Positions 39,832-49,912 of a stretch of 64,000 nucleotides of DNA are shown piece after piece. This stretch comes from Klebsiella aerogenes (lineage in GTDB: Bacteria; Pseudomonadota; Gammaproteobacteria; Enterobacterales; Enterobacteriaceae). The position numbers and the translations under genes are program-made. The notes under the pieces were generated by a model. That model saw only the letters and a program-made list of their open reading frames with translations. It did not search any database and had not been told where the DNA came from. Numbering within the stretch: the stretch's first letter is position 1; each line of letters begins with the position of its first letter. The DNA is taken from the NCBI GenBank assembly GCA_029027985.1, contig CP119076.1, positions 124,001-188,000 on the forward strand. The letters are read 5' to 3'.

Positions 39832-41088
39832 TCAGGCGTCTTGTTCCTGCCAGGCGCGTTCAATCTCTTCGGCAAGAATTTTGACTCCCGCCTCGATTTT
39901 CTCCGGGTCCGGCACGTAGTTCATACGCATGCACTGATGTGTATGCGGCCAGGGTTTGTCTAATCCCGGGAAGAAGTAGTCGCCCGGCACCATCAGCACG
40001 CCGCGTTTCTTCAGACGCTGATACAGCAGTTCGGTGGAAATCGGCAGATCTTTAAACCACAGCCACAGGAAAATGGCGCCTTCCGGCTTGTGAATCAGGC
40101 AGCGTTCTTCCGGCAAATAGCGGCGAATGGTGGCAATTGTCTCGTGAACGCGCTGATAATAGAACGGTTTGATCACTGTCTCTGACAGGCGCAGCAGGTC
40201 TTTGCGTTTAATCATTTCGCACATCATCGCTGGCCCAATGCCGCCAGGGGCGAGGCTGATGATGCCGTTCATATTGCTGATGGCGGTGATGATTTTCTCG
40301 TTGGCGATGATAATCCCGCAGCGGGTGCCCGGCAGACCGAGCTTGGACAAGCTCATGCACAGCACGATGTTGGGGTTCCACAGCGGACGCGCTTCGCTAA
40401 AGATAATTCCCGGGAAAGGCACACCGTAGGCGTTATCGATCACCAACGGCACGCCGTGCTGGTTGGCAAGGGCGTCCAGCTTGATGAGTTCTTCGTCGGT
40501 AATGACGTTGCCGGTCGGGTTGGTTGGCCGGGAGACGCAGATCATCCCCGTCTCGTCGGTAACCTGCAGGTGTTCGAAGTCCACATGGTACTTAAACTGG
40601 CCTTCCGGCAGCAGTTCAATATTGGGACGGGTGGCGACGAACAGATCCTCTTCCAGCCCGGCATCCGCGTAACCGATATATTCCGGGGTCAGCGGGAACA
40701 GCACCTTGCGGGTGGTGCCATCGGCGCGGCGGCCGGCAAACAGGTTAAACAAGTAGAAAAACGCGCTCTGACTGCCATTTGTCAGTGCAATATTCTGTGG
40801 TTCGATCTCCCAACCTAATTCTTCGCGCAGCATTTGCGCCAACAGGGTCAGAAGCTCGCTTTTCCCCTGCGGACCATCATAATTGCAAAGCGCATCAAGG
40901 GCTTTGCCGTTATCCAGCATATCGGCCAGTAGGCTATTGAAGTACTCATTCATCTCTGGGATTTGTGCGGGGTTACCGCCGCCCAGCATGATCGCGCCCG
41001 GTGTGCGCAGGCCGTCATTAAGGTCTTCCATCAAGCGGGTGATGCCTGAATGACGGGTGAATTTGTCGCCGAAAAGTGAAAATGTCAT
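39832..41088 (-). CDS. avtA: Valine--pyruvate aminotransferase
   Basis: AvtA (transaminase C) exchanges the amino group between alanine and 2-ketoisovalerate, a side route of valine and alanine synthesis. It is a class I PLP aminotransferase of 418 residues, one longer than in E. coli. The PLP lysine lies in CMSLSKLGLPGTRCG, with cofactor segments TNGSQSAFFY and RPTNPTGNVI. The ATG at 41088 gives the conserved start MTFSLFGDKFTRHSG. Confidence 0.96.
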   Translation of the reverse strand: MTFSLFGDKFTRHSGITRLMEDLNDGLRTPGAIMLGGGNPAQIPEMNEYFNSLLADMLDNGKALDALCNYDGPQGKSELLTLLAQMLREELGWEIEPQNIALTNGSQSAFFYLFNLFAGRRADGTTRKVLFPLTPEYIGYADAGLEEDLFVATRPNIELLPEGQFKYHVDFEHLQVTDETGMICVSRPTNPTGNVITDEELIKLDALANQHGVPLVIDNAYGVPFPGIIFSEARPLWNPNIVLCMSLSKLGLPGTRCGIIIANEKIITAISNMNGIISLAPGGIGPAMMCEMIKRKDLLRLSETVIKPFYYQRVHETIATIRRYLPEERCLIHKPEGAIFLWLWFKDLPISTELLYQRLKKRGVLMVPGDYFFPGLDKPWPHTHQCMRMNYVPDPEKIEAGVKILAEEIERAWQEQDA

Positions 41089-41262
41089 TGCGGATATTCT
41101 GTTGGTCTTTCTGGAAAGGGAATAACCATAACGCCAGCGTCAGCGCGGTGCAAATCGGTGCGGGAGAACGTGATTGTCGCTTTGTTCTGCTGATGGTGGA
41201 TTTATTAGCGGTTTATGCTAAAAAGGCACCTCGTCAGCGGCGAGGCGCCCGGTAAGCGTCTG

Positions 41263-43293
41263 CTATTGCTGGCCAGCCCAGATAACCATCACTTTATCCT
41301 TACCGCTTTCGCGCACGAAGCCGTAGCCTTGCGCGAGCGTCAGCGTATTTTGTTTACCGCTGCCAATTGCCGGGTGGCGGGCGCGGAAGCGGGCGATTTT
41401 TTGCCAGTGCGCGACGCTCGCGGACGCGTTGTCGGCAACATCCTGCCAGTTCATATCCGAACGGGTGCCTTGCAGCGGATCGGAACCAGTGGGGCCGAAT
41501 GGGCGCGAAGACTCATCACCATAGAAGATTTGCACGGCCCCCGGCGCGAGTAATAACAGCTCCGCCGCACGGCTGCCGCCTTCGCGGAACAGGCGCGTAT
41601 CGTGCGAGGAGAGATAGCTCAGTACGTTGAAATCCTGCAGTTTTTCCGCCATCTGCTGCCAGGTCGCGTCCATGTTCGCCAGGCAGTCCGCTGCTTTTGC
41701 CGCCTGATCCTGGTAATCAAAGTTAATCATCGCGTCAAAGCCGTGGCGATAGTAGTCGCTCTGCATCACGCCGTGACCCCAGGCCTCGCCGGTCATCCAG
41801 AACGGCGTATTATCCAGCGCTTTCTGCGGATTGGCCTTTTTCCACGCTTCCAGCGCCGCTGTCGCCTGCGTTTTGAGCTGCTGCCAGGCGTCCAGCTCGA
41901 CGTGTTTGGCGGTATCGACGCGGAAGCCGTCAATACCATAGTCGCGTACCCATTGGCTGAGCCAGTGGGTGAGATAGTCTCGTGGAGTGTAACCGGCTAT
42001 CTCTTTGGCAGCGGTATCTGGCTTGTGGCGATAGAAGTTAGGCAGCCCGGAAGGGGTTAGTGATTCGGTTTTCAGATCCGGTAGAAAAGCCAGCGACATG
42101 GTGAGATCGTCGAAACCGGGGTTGTCGTAATCGCCGATATCGGTGCGGATCCATTTTTTCCCCCACCATTTTTCCCAACCCGCTTTATCGCTGAAGTTGA
42201 TGTAATCGTTAAAGCTGTGCCAACTTTGCCCCGGTGCGGGCTTCCAGTTGGTCCAGCGTTCGCCGAGCGTTTTTTTCAGCTCATCGCCTTGAAGGTACAG
42301 CGAGCCGAACTGAAATTCCTGCATATCGGCAAGCGTGGCGTAACCGGTGTGGTTCATCACGATATCGAATAGCACGCGAATACCGCGCTGGTGAGCTTCG
42401 TCGACCAGGCGTCGGAGGTCGGTCTCGTCACCCATATTGGCGTCCAGACGAGTCCAGTCCTGAGTGTAGTAACCGTGATAGGCATAGTGGGGGAAATCGC
42501 CTTTGGTTCCGCCGCCGACCCAGCCGTGAATTTGTTCCAGCGGTGAGCTAATCCATAGCGCATTGACGCCAAGTTGCTGGAGATAGTCCAGCTTGCTGGT
42601 CAGCCCTTGCAGGTCGCCGCCGTGGAAGGTGCCAATCTCCTGCATGCCATCTTTATGGCGGCCGTAGCTGTTGTCGTTAGCCGGATTGCCGTTGACGAAG
42701 CGATCGGTCAGAACAAAATAAACCGTAGCGTTATGCCAGTTAAATGGCGCGCTCGCGGCGCTTTCTACCGCTTCAAGCAGGAGGAGCCCGTTGCTGTCGG
42801 CGGCGGGTTGCAGGGAGATTTTCCCATTGCTGACCGTAGCAATGTCGCCGCTATAAAAATCGCGGACCTGGCTGCCTTCGGCGAAGGTCTGAGCGACGTT
42901 GAGCGTCAGCGGTTTACCATCCCATTTTGGGCACTGGCGCAGCTGCGGCTGTATGCTGGCGGCTTCCTGTTCCGCCAGCGACAGCATCAACGTTGGCGTA
43001 CCGGATCGGGTATCGACTTCCAGCGTATAGCGCCCGTCGCGGAAAACCCGCCACTGCGGCGGCGTGCCGCGACAGGGTTCCAGCGACAGCATCTGATTGA
43101 GTTTTATCGCCCCTGCGGGCTGCCAGCACTGTTGGTCAAAACTTATTTGCAAGGGGCGAATACCCTTCGTCACCTCATTTTGCGTCGCGAAGCGGCCTGA
43201 GCCCTGTTCGGTGAAAGCGGGGAAATCTGCGGTTGTCCAGGCGGCAAAGGCCACCCCGGGTAGCAGTAACGAGGCGAGTGCAGCGAGTTTCAT
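41263..43293 (-). CDS. malS: Periplasmic alpha-amylase
   Basis: MalS hydrolyses long maltodextrins in the periplasm so that the maltose system can import them. From the ATG at 43293, with AAGGA upstream, it has 676 residues, the E. coli length. A TTG two codons earlier is not needed. A signal peptide covers about 1-17. The GH13 barrel shows FDIVMNHTG, GFRVDTAKHV (nucleophile Asp), GEAWGHG (acid Glu) and LSSHDTRLF. N-terminal cysteines fit the known disulfides. Regulation by MalT is expected. Confidence 0.95.
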   Translation of the reverse strand: MKLAALASLLLPGVAFAAWTTADFPAFTEQGSGRFATQNEVTKGIRPLQISFDQQCWQPAGAIKLNQMLSLEPCRGTPPQWRVFRDGRYTLEVDTRSGTPTLMLSLAEQEAASIQPQLRQCPKWDGKPLTLNVAQTFAEGSQVRDFYSGDIATVSNGKISLQPAADSNGLLLLEAVESAASAPFNWHNATVYFVLTDRFVNGNPANDNSYGRHKDGMQEIGTFHGGDLQGLTSKLDYLQQLGVNALWISSPLEQIHGWVGGGTKGDFPHYAYHGYYTQDWTRLDANMGDETDLRRLVDEAHQRGIRVLFDIVMNHTGYATLADMQEFQFGSLYLQGDELKKTLGERWTNWKPAPGQSWHSFNDYINFSDKAGWEKWWGKKWIRTDIGDYDNPGFDDLTMSLAFLPDLKTESLTPSGLPNFYRHKPDTAAKEIAGYTPRDYLTHWLSQWVRDYGIDGFRVDTAKHVELDAWQQLKTQATAALEAWKKANPQKALDNTPFWMTGEAWGHGVMQSDYYRHGFDAMINFDYQDQAAKAADCLANMDATWQQMAEKLQDFNVLSYLSSHDTRLFREGGSRAAELLLLAPGAVQIFYGDESSRPFGPTGSDPLQGTRSDMNWQDVADNASASVAHWQKIARFRARHPAIGSGKQNTLTLAQGYGFVRESGKDKVMVIWAGQQ

Positions 43294-43606
43294 ACCCAAT
43301 TCCTTTAAGCGGTTTATGACAGTGTGCCCGCACGCCAGATGGTTGAACTCATCCTGCCTGCCGTTTTGTGGGGAGGATAAACAGGGGTGAGTGATTTAGT
43401 TCAAAAAATGAGCTATAAATGAGACGGAGCTAGCATTTCTGCGCCTTCGCGGCGGCGCAGAAACCGATTTCAGATGACAGCAATTAGGAATTGGACTATT
43501 TCTCTTGATGCTCTCTCTGGGTATTTTTGATACTATTCGCGATTCAACTATCGATTTTTTGCGAAAAACAAGGTGTTGGAATGATTAAATCCGACCAGGA
43601 GACCTA
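43294..43606. promoter_or_regulatory. malS-bax divergent region with possible MalT boxes
   Basis: This 313-bp stretch has no gene. Near 43349-43380 there is GGATGAG on the minus strand and GGGGAGGATA on the plus strand. Both contain the MalT core GGA(T/G)GA, and malS is a MalT-dependent gene in E. coli. The bax-proximal half is AT-rich and should hold the bax promoter. The MalT reading is tentative. Confidence 0.4.
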
Positions 43607-44434
43607 ATGATATCGATTCCCATGCGACGATATGGGGCTGCGATACTCATGTTACTTACCTGTATTTTTTCAGGTAGTGTGCTGGCGACAACACACACAG
43701 CAACAAAGAGTCATAAAGCCTCAGTAGTTAAGAAAGTTCATAAGCCCAGTAGTATCAAGGTTAGCAGTAAACAAGAGTATTCTCGCAATAGTGTAAAGAG
43801 CAGTTCACTTCCTGATTTGCGAAAATACCCTTCCGGAACACCAAGGAAAAAAGCGTTTCTCCGGACGGTTATGCCTTACATTACAAAGCAAAATCAGGCG
43901 ATTACAGCCGACCGCAACTGGCTGGTATCCAAACAGTACGACGGCCGTTGGTCGCCGAGCGAGCAGGCGCGTCTGAAAGATATCGCCTCACGCTACAAGG
44001 TGAAGTGGTCTGGCAATACTCGCCATATACCATGGAACCCGCTGCTTGAGCGCGTCGACATTATTCCTAACAGCATGGTGGCGACGATGGCTGCTGCGGA
44101 AAGCGGTTGGGGTACTTCGAAGCTGGCGCGTGAAAACAACAATCTGTTTGGTATGAAGTGCGGCGGCGGTAACTGCCGCGGCGCGATGAAAGGCTACTCT
44201 CAGTTTGAATCTGTGGAGCAGTCTGTTCAGGCCTATGTTAGAAACCTGAACACGCATCCGGCCTATTCGTCCTTCCGTAAGTCCCGTGCGCAGCTGCGTA
44301 AGACGGACCAGGAAGTGACCGCCAGCACCATGATTCATAAGCTGAAGGGCTATTCGACCCGAGGGTCGAGCTATAACAACTACCTCTTCGCGATGTATCA
44401 GGACAATCAGCGCTTAATTGCCGCTCATATGTAA
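43607..44434 (+). CDS. bax: Bax, glucosaminidase-family peptidoglycan hydrolase
   Basis: Bax is a probable secreted or periplasmic N-acetylglucosaminidase (FlgJ/LytG-like GH73 fold), 275 residues. An N-terminal signal sequence (about 1-27) is followed by a Ser/Lys-rich linker (28-70) and the catalytic domain. That domain carries the general acid Glu in TMAAAESGWGTSKLA and the AYVRNLNTHPAY segment. The loop CGGGNCRGAM differs from and is shorter than the E. coli one, but both cysteines are kept. The first 300 bp are more AT-rich than the rest. A strong terminator follows. Confidence 0.93.
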   Translation: MISIPMRRYGAAILMLLTCIFSGSVLATTHTATKSHKASVVKKVHKPSSIKVSSKQEYSRNSVKSSSLPDLRKYPSGTPRKKAFLRTVMPYITKQNQAITADRNWLVSKQYDGRWSPSEQARLKDIASRYKVKWSGNTRHIPWNPLLERVDIIPNSMVATMAAAESGWGTSKLARENNNLFGMKCGGGNCRGAMKGYSQFESVEQSVQAYVRNLNTHPAYSSFRKSRAQLRKTDQEVTASTMIHKLKGYSTRGSSYNNYLFAMYQDNQRLIAAHM

Positions 44435-44439
44435 TGCTC

Positions 44440-44469
44440 AATGCCCGGCGCGCTAGCCCGGGCATTTTT
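44440..44469 (+). terminator. Intrinsic terminator of bax
   Basis: AATGCCCGG and CCGGGCATT arms (44440-44448, 44458-44466) are followed by TTTTTC. The tail and 9-bp stem make it a strong Rho-independent terminator. It also faces the end of xylR on the other strand, just ten bases away. Confidence 0.9.
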
Positions 44470-44478
44470 CTTTGCGTG

Positions 44479-45657
44479 CTACATCATCACTTCACTGTGC
44501 CGGTCGCGGTACTCCTTCGGCGTGACGTCATACTCTTTTTTAAATACCGAATAGAAATACTGCAGCGACGGGTAGCCGCACATCTGTGAAATCTCATTAA
44601 TCGACAGGGTCGTGGAGACCAATAGGCTGCGGGCTTTTTCCAACTTCTCGCTATGGATCACCGTGTGAATGGTCTCGTTAACCTCTTCTTTAAAGCGTTT
44701 CTCCAGGTTGGAACGGGAAATACCGACAGCATCAAGTACCTGCTCAACCTTAATGCCTTTGCAGGCGTTATTGCGGATATAGTGCATCGCCTGAATCACG
44801 GCAGGGTCGGTGAGCGAGCGGTAATCGGTGGAGCGCCGCGCGATGACGCGCATTGGCGGCACCAGTTGGCGCTGTAGCGGCAGCGCTTCGTTTTCCAGTA
44901 AACGGTGCAGTAGTTTCGCTGCCTGGTGGCCCATCTGCCGGGTACCTTGCGCGACGGAAGAGAGCGCGACGCGGGAGAGATAGCGAGTGAGCTCCTCGTT
45001 ATCGATGCCGATGACGCAGAGTTTTTCCGGCACCGGAATATGCAGCCGCTCACAGGCCTGCAGAACATGGCGGGCGCGAGCGTCGGTGACGGCGATGATG
45101 CCGGTTTGCGGGGGGAGGGTTTGCAACCAGTCGGCGAGCCGGTTTTGCGCATGCTGCCAGTTCTCCGGCGCGGTCTCCAGTCCTTGATAGACCACTCCAC
45201 GGTACTTCTCTTTGGCGACCAACTGGCAGAATGCATGTTCGCGCTCCACTGCCCAGCGTTTGCCGCTTGAGGTGGGCAGGCCGTAAAAAGCGAAGCGGTG
45301 CACCCCTTTTTCTTTCAGATGCAGGAAGGCGCTTTCAACCAGCGCGGCGTTATCGGTGGCGATGTAGTGGACCGGCGGATAGCGCTCTGGCTGATGATAA
45401 GAACCGCCGACGCCGATAATGGGCACGTTAACGTCCGCCAGCAGTTTTTCAATTTCGGGGTCGTCGTAGTCGGCGATAACGCCATCGCCTAGCCACTCCT
45501 TGATGTTCTCGATGCGTGCGCGAAAATCCTCTTCGATAAAAATATCCCATTCCAGTTGCGCTGCTTGTAGATACTCGCCAACACCTTCGACAACCTGGCG
45601 GTCGTAAGCTTTGTTCGCGTTAAATAACAGTGTAATGCGGTGACGCTTTTCAAACAT
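44479..45657 (-). CDS. xylR: Xylose operon activator XylR
   Basis: XylR is the D-xylose-responsive activator of xylAB and xylFGH. The 392-residue product has an N-terminal LacI/periplasmic-binding-like sugar domain (about 1-270) and a C-terminal AraC-type double HTH (about 285-385, with INEISQMCGYPSLQYFYSVF). The ATG at 45657 gives the conserved start MFEKRHRITLLFNANKAY; upstream in-frame codons are not conserved. It is downstream of xylFGH on the same strand, 123 bp after xylH, probably with its own weak promoter. Confidence 0.96.
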   Translation of the reverse strand: MFEKRHRITLLFNANKAYDRQVVEGVGEYLQAAQLEWDIFIEEDFRARIENIKEWLGDGVIADYDDPEIEKLLADVNVPIIGVGGSYHQPERYPPVHYIATDNAALVESAFLHLKEKGVHRFAFYGLPTSSGKRWAVEREHAFCQLVAKEKYRGVVYQGLETAPENWQHAQNRLADWLQTLPPQTGIIAVTDARARHVLQACERLHIPVPEKLCVIGIDNEELTRYLSRVALSSVAQGTRQMGHQAAKLLHRLLENEALPLQRQLVPPMRVIARRSTDYRSLTDPAVIQAMHYIRNNACKGIKVEQVLDAVGISRSNLEKRFKEEVNETIHTVIHSEKLEKARSLLVSTTLSINEISQMCGYPSLQYFYSVFKKEYDVTPKEYRDRHSEVMM

Positions 45658-45699
45658 GGACTGTGTTCCTGCTTTCATGCCAGCAATACAATACCGGCG

Positions 45700-45764
45700 A
45701 ATGCCCGAACGATTTCAAGCTTCTTGTCGCGAAGTTTGGCGGTGGCGCAAATTATTCGGGCATT
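45700..45764. repeat. Inverted repeat in the xylH-xylR spacer
   Basis: AATGCCCGAA (45700-45709) and TTCGGGCATT (45755-45764) are perfect 10-bp arms with a 45-base loop. The right arm is followed by T-rich sequence on the plus strand only, so it is not a clear terminator for the minus-strand xyl transcript. It may reduce read-through from xylFGH into xylR. Confidence 0.55.
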
Positions 45765-45780
45765 TTTAATTTTGATACCG

Positions 45781-46962
45781 TTATGTTCGCCGTTTGGTGG
45801 CCGAATCCATCCATACTGCCAGCAGCAAAATGGCCCCTTTGACGATGTATTGCCAGAAGGTGGCGACGTCCATCATGCTCATGCCGTTATCGAGCGCTGA
45901 CATAATAAACGCCCCCATTACCGCCCCCGCGACGCTGCCGACGCCGCCCGCCAGGCTGGTACCGCCAATGACGCAGGCGGCGATGGCGTCCAGTTCGGCG
46001 ATGTTACCTGCGGAAGGCGAACCTGCGCCGAGACGCGAGCTGAGGATTAACCCGGCGATGGCGACCATCAGGCCATTAATCGCGAATACCGCAAGTTTGG
46101 TTCGCTCGACGTTAATCCCGGACAGGCGGGCGGCCTCAAGGTTGCCGCCGATGGCGTAGATGCGGCGACCGAAGGCGGTGCGGGTAGCCATAAACATGCC
46201 CGCCAACAGCAGGGCGGAGAGGATCAGCACCGGCGTTGGCACACCGCGATAGTCATTGAGTAGCCAGATAGCACCCAGCACAATCACCGCAGCAATGGTC
46301 TGGCGGCCAACGGCGGTAGTGGGGCCGGCAGTCGGCAGCCCTAGCGCCTGGCGGCGCATCCGCCCGCGCCATTGCCAGATGATAAATGCCGCCATACCGA
46401 TGACGCCGATACCAAAGCCAATACCGTCCGGCAGATAGCTTTGCCCGATTTGCGACATCGCTGGTGTGGTCGGCGAGACGGTGGTCCCGTTGGTAATGCC
46501 GATCAGAATACCGCGAAATGCCAGCATCCCGGCAAGGGTGACGATAAAAGAAGGGACTTTACGATAGGCGACCCACCATCCGTTCCAGGCGCCGAGCAGC
46601 AACCCCAGGAGCAGTGTGACGAGGATCGTGAGCGGCAGCGGCCAGCCGAACCAGACGTCAAAAATTGCCGCCGCACCGCCGAGTAGCCCCATCATCGATC
46701 CGACCGAAAGATCGATCTCCGCAGAAATAATCACGAATACCATACCGACAGCGAGGATCCCGGTGATCGCCGTCTGCCGCAGTAGATTGGAGATATTACG
46801 CGCGCTCAGATAAGCGCCATCGGTGGCCCAGGTAAAGAACAGCATGATGGCGATAATGGCGGCAATCATCACGAAGACCTGGAGATTAAGCCCTTTAAGC
46901 GCCGGGAAAGCGGCGGGAGCGGGCGGGGTAAGTTTGATTTCAGACGACGTGTTTTTCGACAT
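45781..46962 (-). CDS. xylH: D-xylose ABC transporter permease
   Basis: XylH is the membrane channel of the high-affinity xylose importer. The 393-residue protein has about ten or more hydrophobic helices and the family segments [14 protein letters not shown] and [23 protein letters not shown], cited here by the core [18 protein letters not shown]. Its first 23 bp overlap the end of xylG, indicating tight coupling. It works with XylG (ATPase) and XylF (binding protein). Confidence 0.96.
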   Translation of the reverse strand: MSKNTSSEIKLTPPAPAAFPALKGLNLQVFVMIAAIIAIMLFFTWATDGAYLSARNISNLLRQTAITGILAVGMVFVIISAEIDLSVGSMMGLLGGAAAIFDVWFGWPLPLTILVTLLLGLLLGAWNGWWVAYRKVPSFIVTLAGMLAFRGILIGITNGTTVSPTTPAMSQIGQSYLPDGIGFGIGVIGMAAFIIWQWRGRMRRQALGLPTAGPTTAVGRQTIAAVIVLGAIWLLNDYRGVPTPVLILSALLLAGMFMATRTAFGRRIYAIGGNLEAARLSGINVERTKLAVFAINGLMVAIAGLILSSRLGAGSPSAGNIAELDAIAACVIGGTSLAGGVGSVAGAVMGAFIMSALDNGMSMMDVATFWQYIVKGAILLLAVWMDSATKRRT

Positions 46963-48481
46963 GGCGTTCGCTCCTCAGTGCGGCTTCCATCACCTGTTCC
47001 TGGGTCAGACCTTGATTAACTAAATCGGCTTTTAGCTTGCCTTCGTGCATCACCAGCACCCGATCGCTGAGCCCGAGCACTTCGGGCAACTCAGATGAGA
47101 TCACAATGACGGCGATACCTTTCTGCACCAGTTGGTTGATTAACTTATAAATTTCGTATTTCGCACCGATGTCGATGCCGCGAGTCGGCTCATCAAGGAT
47201 CAAAATACGCGGATTGAGCAACAGACAGCGGGCCAGAATCGCCTTTTGTTGATTACCGCCGCTCAGGCGACCTATCGCCAGGTCTGGCGAGGAGGTTTTG
47301 ATTTTCAGCTGTTGAATAGACTGCTGGATGCAGTGCTGCTCTGCGGCGTCGTCGAGGCTGCTCGCCGGGCCAGTGAACTGGTTTAACGCCGCGAGAGTAA
47401 TATTCTTGCCGACCGCCATCACCGGGACGATGCCGTCTTTTTTGCGGTCTTCCGGCACCATGGCAATGCCATGGGCGATAGCCTGCTGACAGTTGTTAAT
47501 CGTTACCGGCTGGCCATCGATGAAAATACTTCCCTGCCAGCGCCCCGGCCAGACGCCAAACAGACACTGCACCGCCTCGGTGCGCCCGGCGCCGACCAGT
47601 CCGGCGATACCGAGGATTTCTCCGCGGCGCAGGGAGAATGAGATATCGTTGACGCGTTTGATATGGCGGTTCACCGGATGCCAGGCGGTTAAATGTTCGA
47701 TCCGCAGGATCTCATCGCCGTGACTGTGCGGCTCGTTAGGATAAAGCGCGGTAAGCTCGCGCCCGACCATCATGGTGATAATGTCATCTTCGTTCATGCC
47801 GCTGGCGTCGCGGGTGCCGATATGCTGGCCGTCGCGAATGACGCAGATGGTGTCGGATATTGCTTTGACTTCATTCAGCTTGTGCGAAATATAAATACAG
47901 GCAATGCCGTGATGTTGCAGATCGCGAATAATCGCCAGCAGCGTCGCTGTCTCTTGTTCGGTTAATGAGGCGGTAGGTTCATCGAGAATAAGCAGCCGAA
48001 CCTGTTTATTCAGCGCCTTAGCGATTTCAACCAACTGCTGTTGACCAAGGCCTAACTCACCGACGCGGGTATCGGGCGAGATCGATAAATTAACCTGCGC
48101 CAGTAGCTTCTGGCAGCGCAGGGTCATGGTTTCGTAATCCAACAGACCGTGGCGTGAGATCTCCGCGCCGAGAAAGATATTTTCCAGTACTGTCAGGTGT
48201 TTCACCAGCGCCAGCTCCTGGTGAATAATCGCGATGCCTTTACGCTCAGTATCGCGAATATGGCTGGCCTGCAGTGATTCGCCCGCAAAAATAATCTCGC
48301 CGTCATAGCTGCCGTACGAATAGATGCCGCACAGCACTTTCATTAGCGTCGATTTCCCCGAACCATTTTCGCCGCACAATGACACGACTTCTCCGGCATT
48401 AAGCCGCAGACTGACGTTATCCACGGCTTTAACGGCACCGAAGGTTTTAGTTATGTTCTTCATTTCGAGTAACCAGGACAT
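46940..48481 (-). CDS. xylG: D-xylose ABC transporter ATP-binding protein
   Basis: XylG is a 513-residue double ATPase that powers xylose import. The first half has a full Walker A (GENGSGKST, about 38-46), signature [15 protein letters not shown] and Walker B ILDEPTAS. The second half has a degenerate P-loop ([11 protein letters not shown]), signature [11 protein letters not shown] and Walker B ILDEPTRG, as in other sugar-type (carbohydrate uptake class 2) ATPases. It overlaps xylH and follows xylF by 64 bp. Confidence 0.96.
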   Translation of the reverse strand: MSWLLEMKNITKTFGAVKAVDNVSLRLNAGEVVSLCGENGSGKSTLMKVLCGIYSYGSYDGEIIFAGESLQASHIRDTERKGIAIIHQELALVKHLTVLENIFLGAEISRHGLLDYETMTLRCQKLLAQVNLSISPDTRVGELGLGQQQLVEIAKALNKQVRLLILDEPTASLTEQETATLLAIIRDLQHHGIACIYISHKLNEVKAISDTICVIRDGQHIGTRDASGMNEDDIITMMVGRELTALYPNEPHSHGDEILRIEHLTAWHPVNRHIKRVNDISFSLRRGEILGIAGLVGAGRTEAVQCLFGVWPGRWQGSIFIDGQPVTINNCQQAIAHGIAMVPEDRKKDGIVPVMAVGKNITLAALNQFTGPASSLDDAAEQHCIQQSIQQLKIKTSSPDLAIGRLSGGNQQKAILARCLLLNPRILILDEPTRGIDIGAKYEIYKLINQLVQKGIAVIVISSELPEVLGLSDRVLVMHEGKLKADLVNQGLTQEQVMEAALRSERHVEKHVV

Positions 48482-48519
48482 AGAGGCTCCGCAAAAGCGA
48501 TATCCGGCGGGATGAAAAC

Positions 48520-48540
48520 GACGCCCCGATACGGGGCGTC
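48520..48540. promoter_or_regulatory. Hairpin between xylF and xylG
   Basis: GACGCCCCG, loop ATA and CGGGGCGTC form a 9-bp perfect hairpin six bases after the xylF stop. On the transcribed (minus) strand only GTTTTC follows. It is more likely a processing or stability hairpin, or a partial terminator, that keeps XylF in excess over XylGH than a full stop. Confidence 0.75.
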
Positions 48541-48545
48541 AGCCA

Positions 48546-49541
48546 TTACAGTTCACTCTTCTTGTGGAAACCGTCTTTAATGACCGTGGCGTCGATATTC
48601 TCTTTATTGACTTCAATGGGCGTTAGCAGGCGCGAGGGAACGTCTTTTAGCCCGTTATTGAGCGTGGCGTCGGCTTTCGGTTGCTGGTCGTTGCCCAGTT
48701 CAACGGCGATTTCCGCGGCGTTGGTGGCAAGCGTGGTAATGGGCTTATAGACGGTCATGGTCTGGGTGCCGGAAATAATGCGCTTCACTCCTGCCAGATC
48801 GGCATCCTGACCGGAAATCGCCACTTTGCCGGCCAGCCCCTGAGCGCTTAAGGCCTGGATTGCGCCGCCAGCGGTCGCATCGTTGGAGGCAACCACCGCA
48901 TCGATTTTGTTGTTATTCGCCGTCAGCGCGTTTTCCATTATTTTTAGCGCGTTTTCCGGCAGCCAGCCATCAACCCACTGATCGCCGACGATCTTAATTT
49001 TACCATCATCAACATAAGGCTTGAGGACTTTCATTTGTCCGGCGCGGAACAGCTTGGCATTATTATCCACCGGCGAACCGCCCATCAGGAAATAATTACC
49101 CTGAGGTACCTTGTTCACCAGGCTCTGGGCCTGCATTTCACCGACTTTTTCGTTATCGAAAGAAATATAAAAATCGATGTCGGCATTATTAATCATGCGG
49201 TCATAAGCAAGAACTTTAATGCCTTCTTGTTTTGCCTCTTTAATAACGTTGCTGAGTACCTGACCGTTATAAGGAATAATGACTAAAACATCGACGCCGC
49301 GGTTGATCATATTTTCAATTTGCGACATTTGTGTTTCTTCGTTGCCATTGGCGGACTGGACAAATATTTTGGCACCTAATGATTCGGCTTTATTAACAAA
49401 AATATCGCGATCTTTTTGCCAACGCTCCAGACGGAGGTCGTCGATAGCCATGCCAATCTTAACTTCTTTAGCCATACCCGCCATGCTGGCGAGAAGGAGC
49501 GATGAAGCGCAGAGCGTAAGGCAAAGGTTCTTTATCTTCAT
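48546..49541 (-). CDS. xylF: D-xylose-binding periplasmic protein
   Basis: XylF captures D-xylose in the periplasm for XylGH. The 331-residue protein starts with a signal peptide (about 1-24, ending SMAGMAK) followed by the sugar-binding fold KEVKIGMAIDDLRLERWQ and later NDATAGGAIQAL. It is the first gene of xylFGH, divergent from xylA across 371 bp that contain XylR and CRP elements. Confidence 0.96.
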   Translation of the reverse strand: MKIKNLCLTLCASSLLLASMAGMAKEVKIGMAIDDLRLERWQKDRDIFVNKAESLGAKIFVQSANGNEETQMSQIENMINRGVDVLVIIPYNGQVLSNVIKEAKQEGIKVLAYDRMINNADIDFYISFDNEKVGEMQAQSLVNKVPQGNYFLMGGSPVDNNAKLFRAGQMKVLKPYVDDGKIKIVGDQWVDGWLPENALKIMENALTANNNKIDAVVASNDATAGGAIQALSAQGLAGKVAISGQDADLAGVKRIISGTQTMTVYKPITTLATNAAEIAVELGNDQQPKADATLNNGLKDVPSRLLTPIEVNKENIDATVIKDGFHKKSEL

Positions 49542-49912
49542 AATAACGATACCTTTTCAAAGGGTAGGTAAGGCGAACAGGAATAAACGTCAAGTTGCAG
49601 ATACGTTGCAGATTCTTAACGGGGAAGCGAGGGCTGGCAATTACCGGTTCTTATTTTCGCATTATGAAATTTAGTTTATTTTGTAATTTATGACCGCGAT
49701 CGTATTTTATTCATAAGCATTCAACTTATTTCATTGATTTTCCAACATCTGATTCCAATCATGACTCTGAAAGATATTTTTTTGGGAGCTGGCGCACGTT
49801 TGTGGATTCTCTCAATGGTGGTGTGAAATAACGTAATTGAGGAGTGGGAAAACAGAATTCTATATTAACGCATGACTTATTAATCGCCGCACCCCTGAAT
49901 ATGGAGTTCTCT
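49542..49912. promoter_or_regulatory. xylF/xylA divergent control region
   Basis: This 371-bp AT-rich region has no gene. It carries the xylA-side XylR box (49801-49841) and a weak CRP-like GAGCTGGCGCAC element just before it (about 49786-49798), in the same order as in E. coli. The xylF-side XylR site should lie around 49650-49740 but I could not define it exactly. Confidence 0.75.
49801..49841 (+). promoter_or_regulatory. XylR binding site upstream of xylA
   Basis: Two direct half-sites are seen: TGTGGATTCTCTCAATGG (49801-49818) and TGTGAAATAACGTAATTGAG (49822-49841). They align with the known E. coli xylA activator site, which has the same TGTGAAATAAC-AATTGAG core 70-110 bp before xylA. 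XylR with xylose, together with CRP, should activate from here. Confidence 0.82.
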
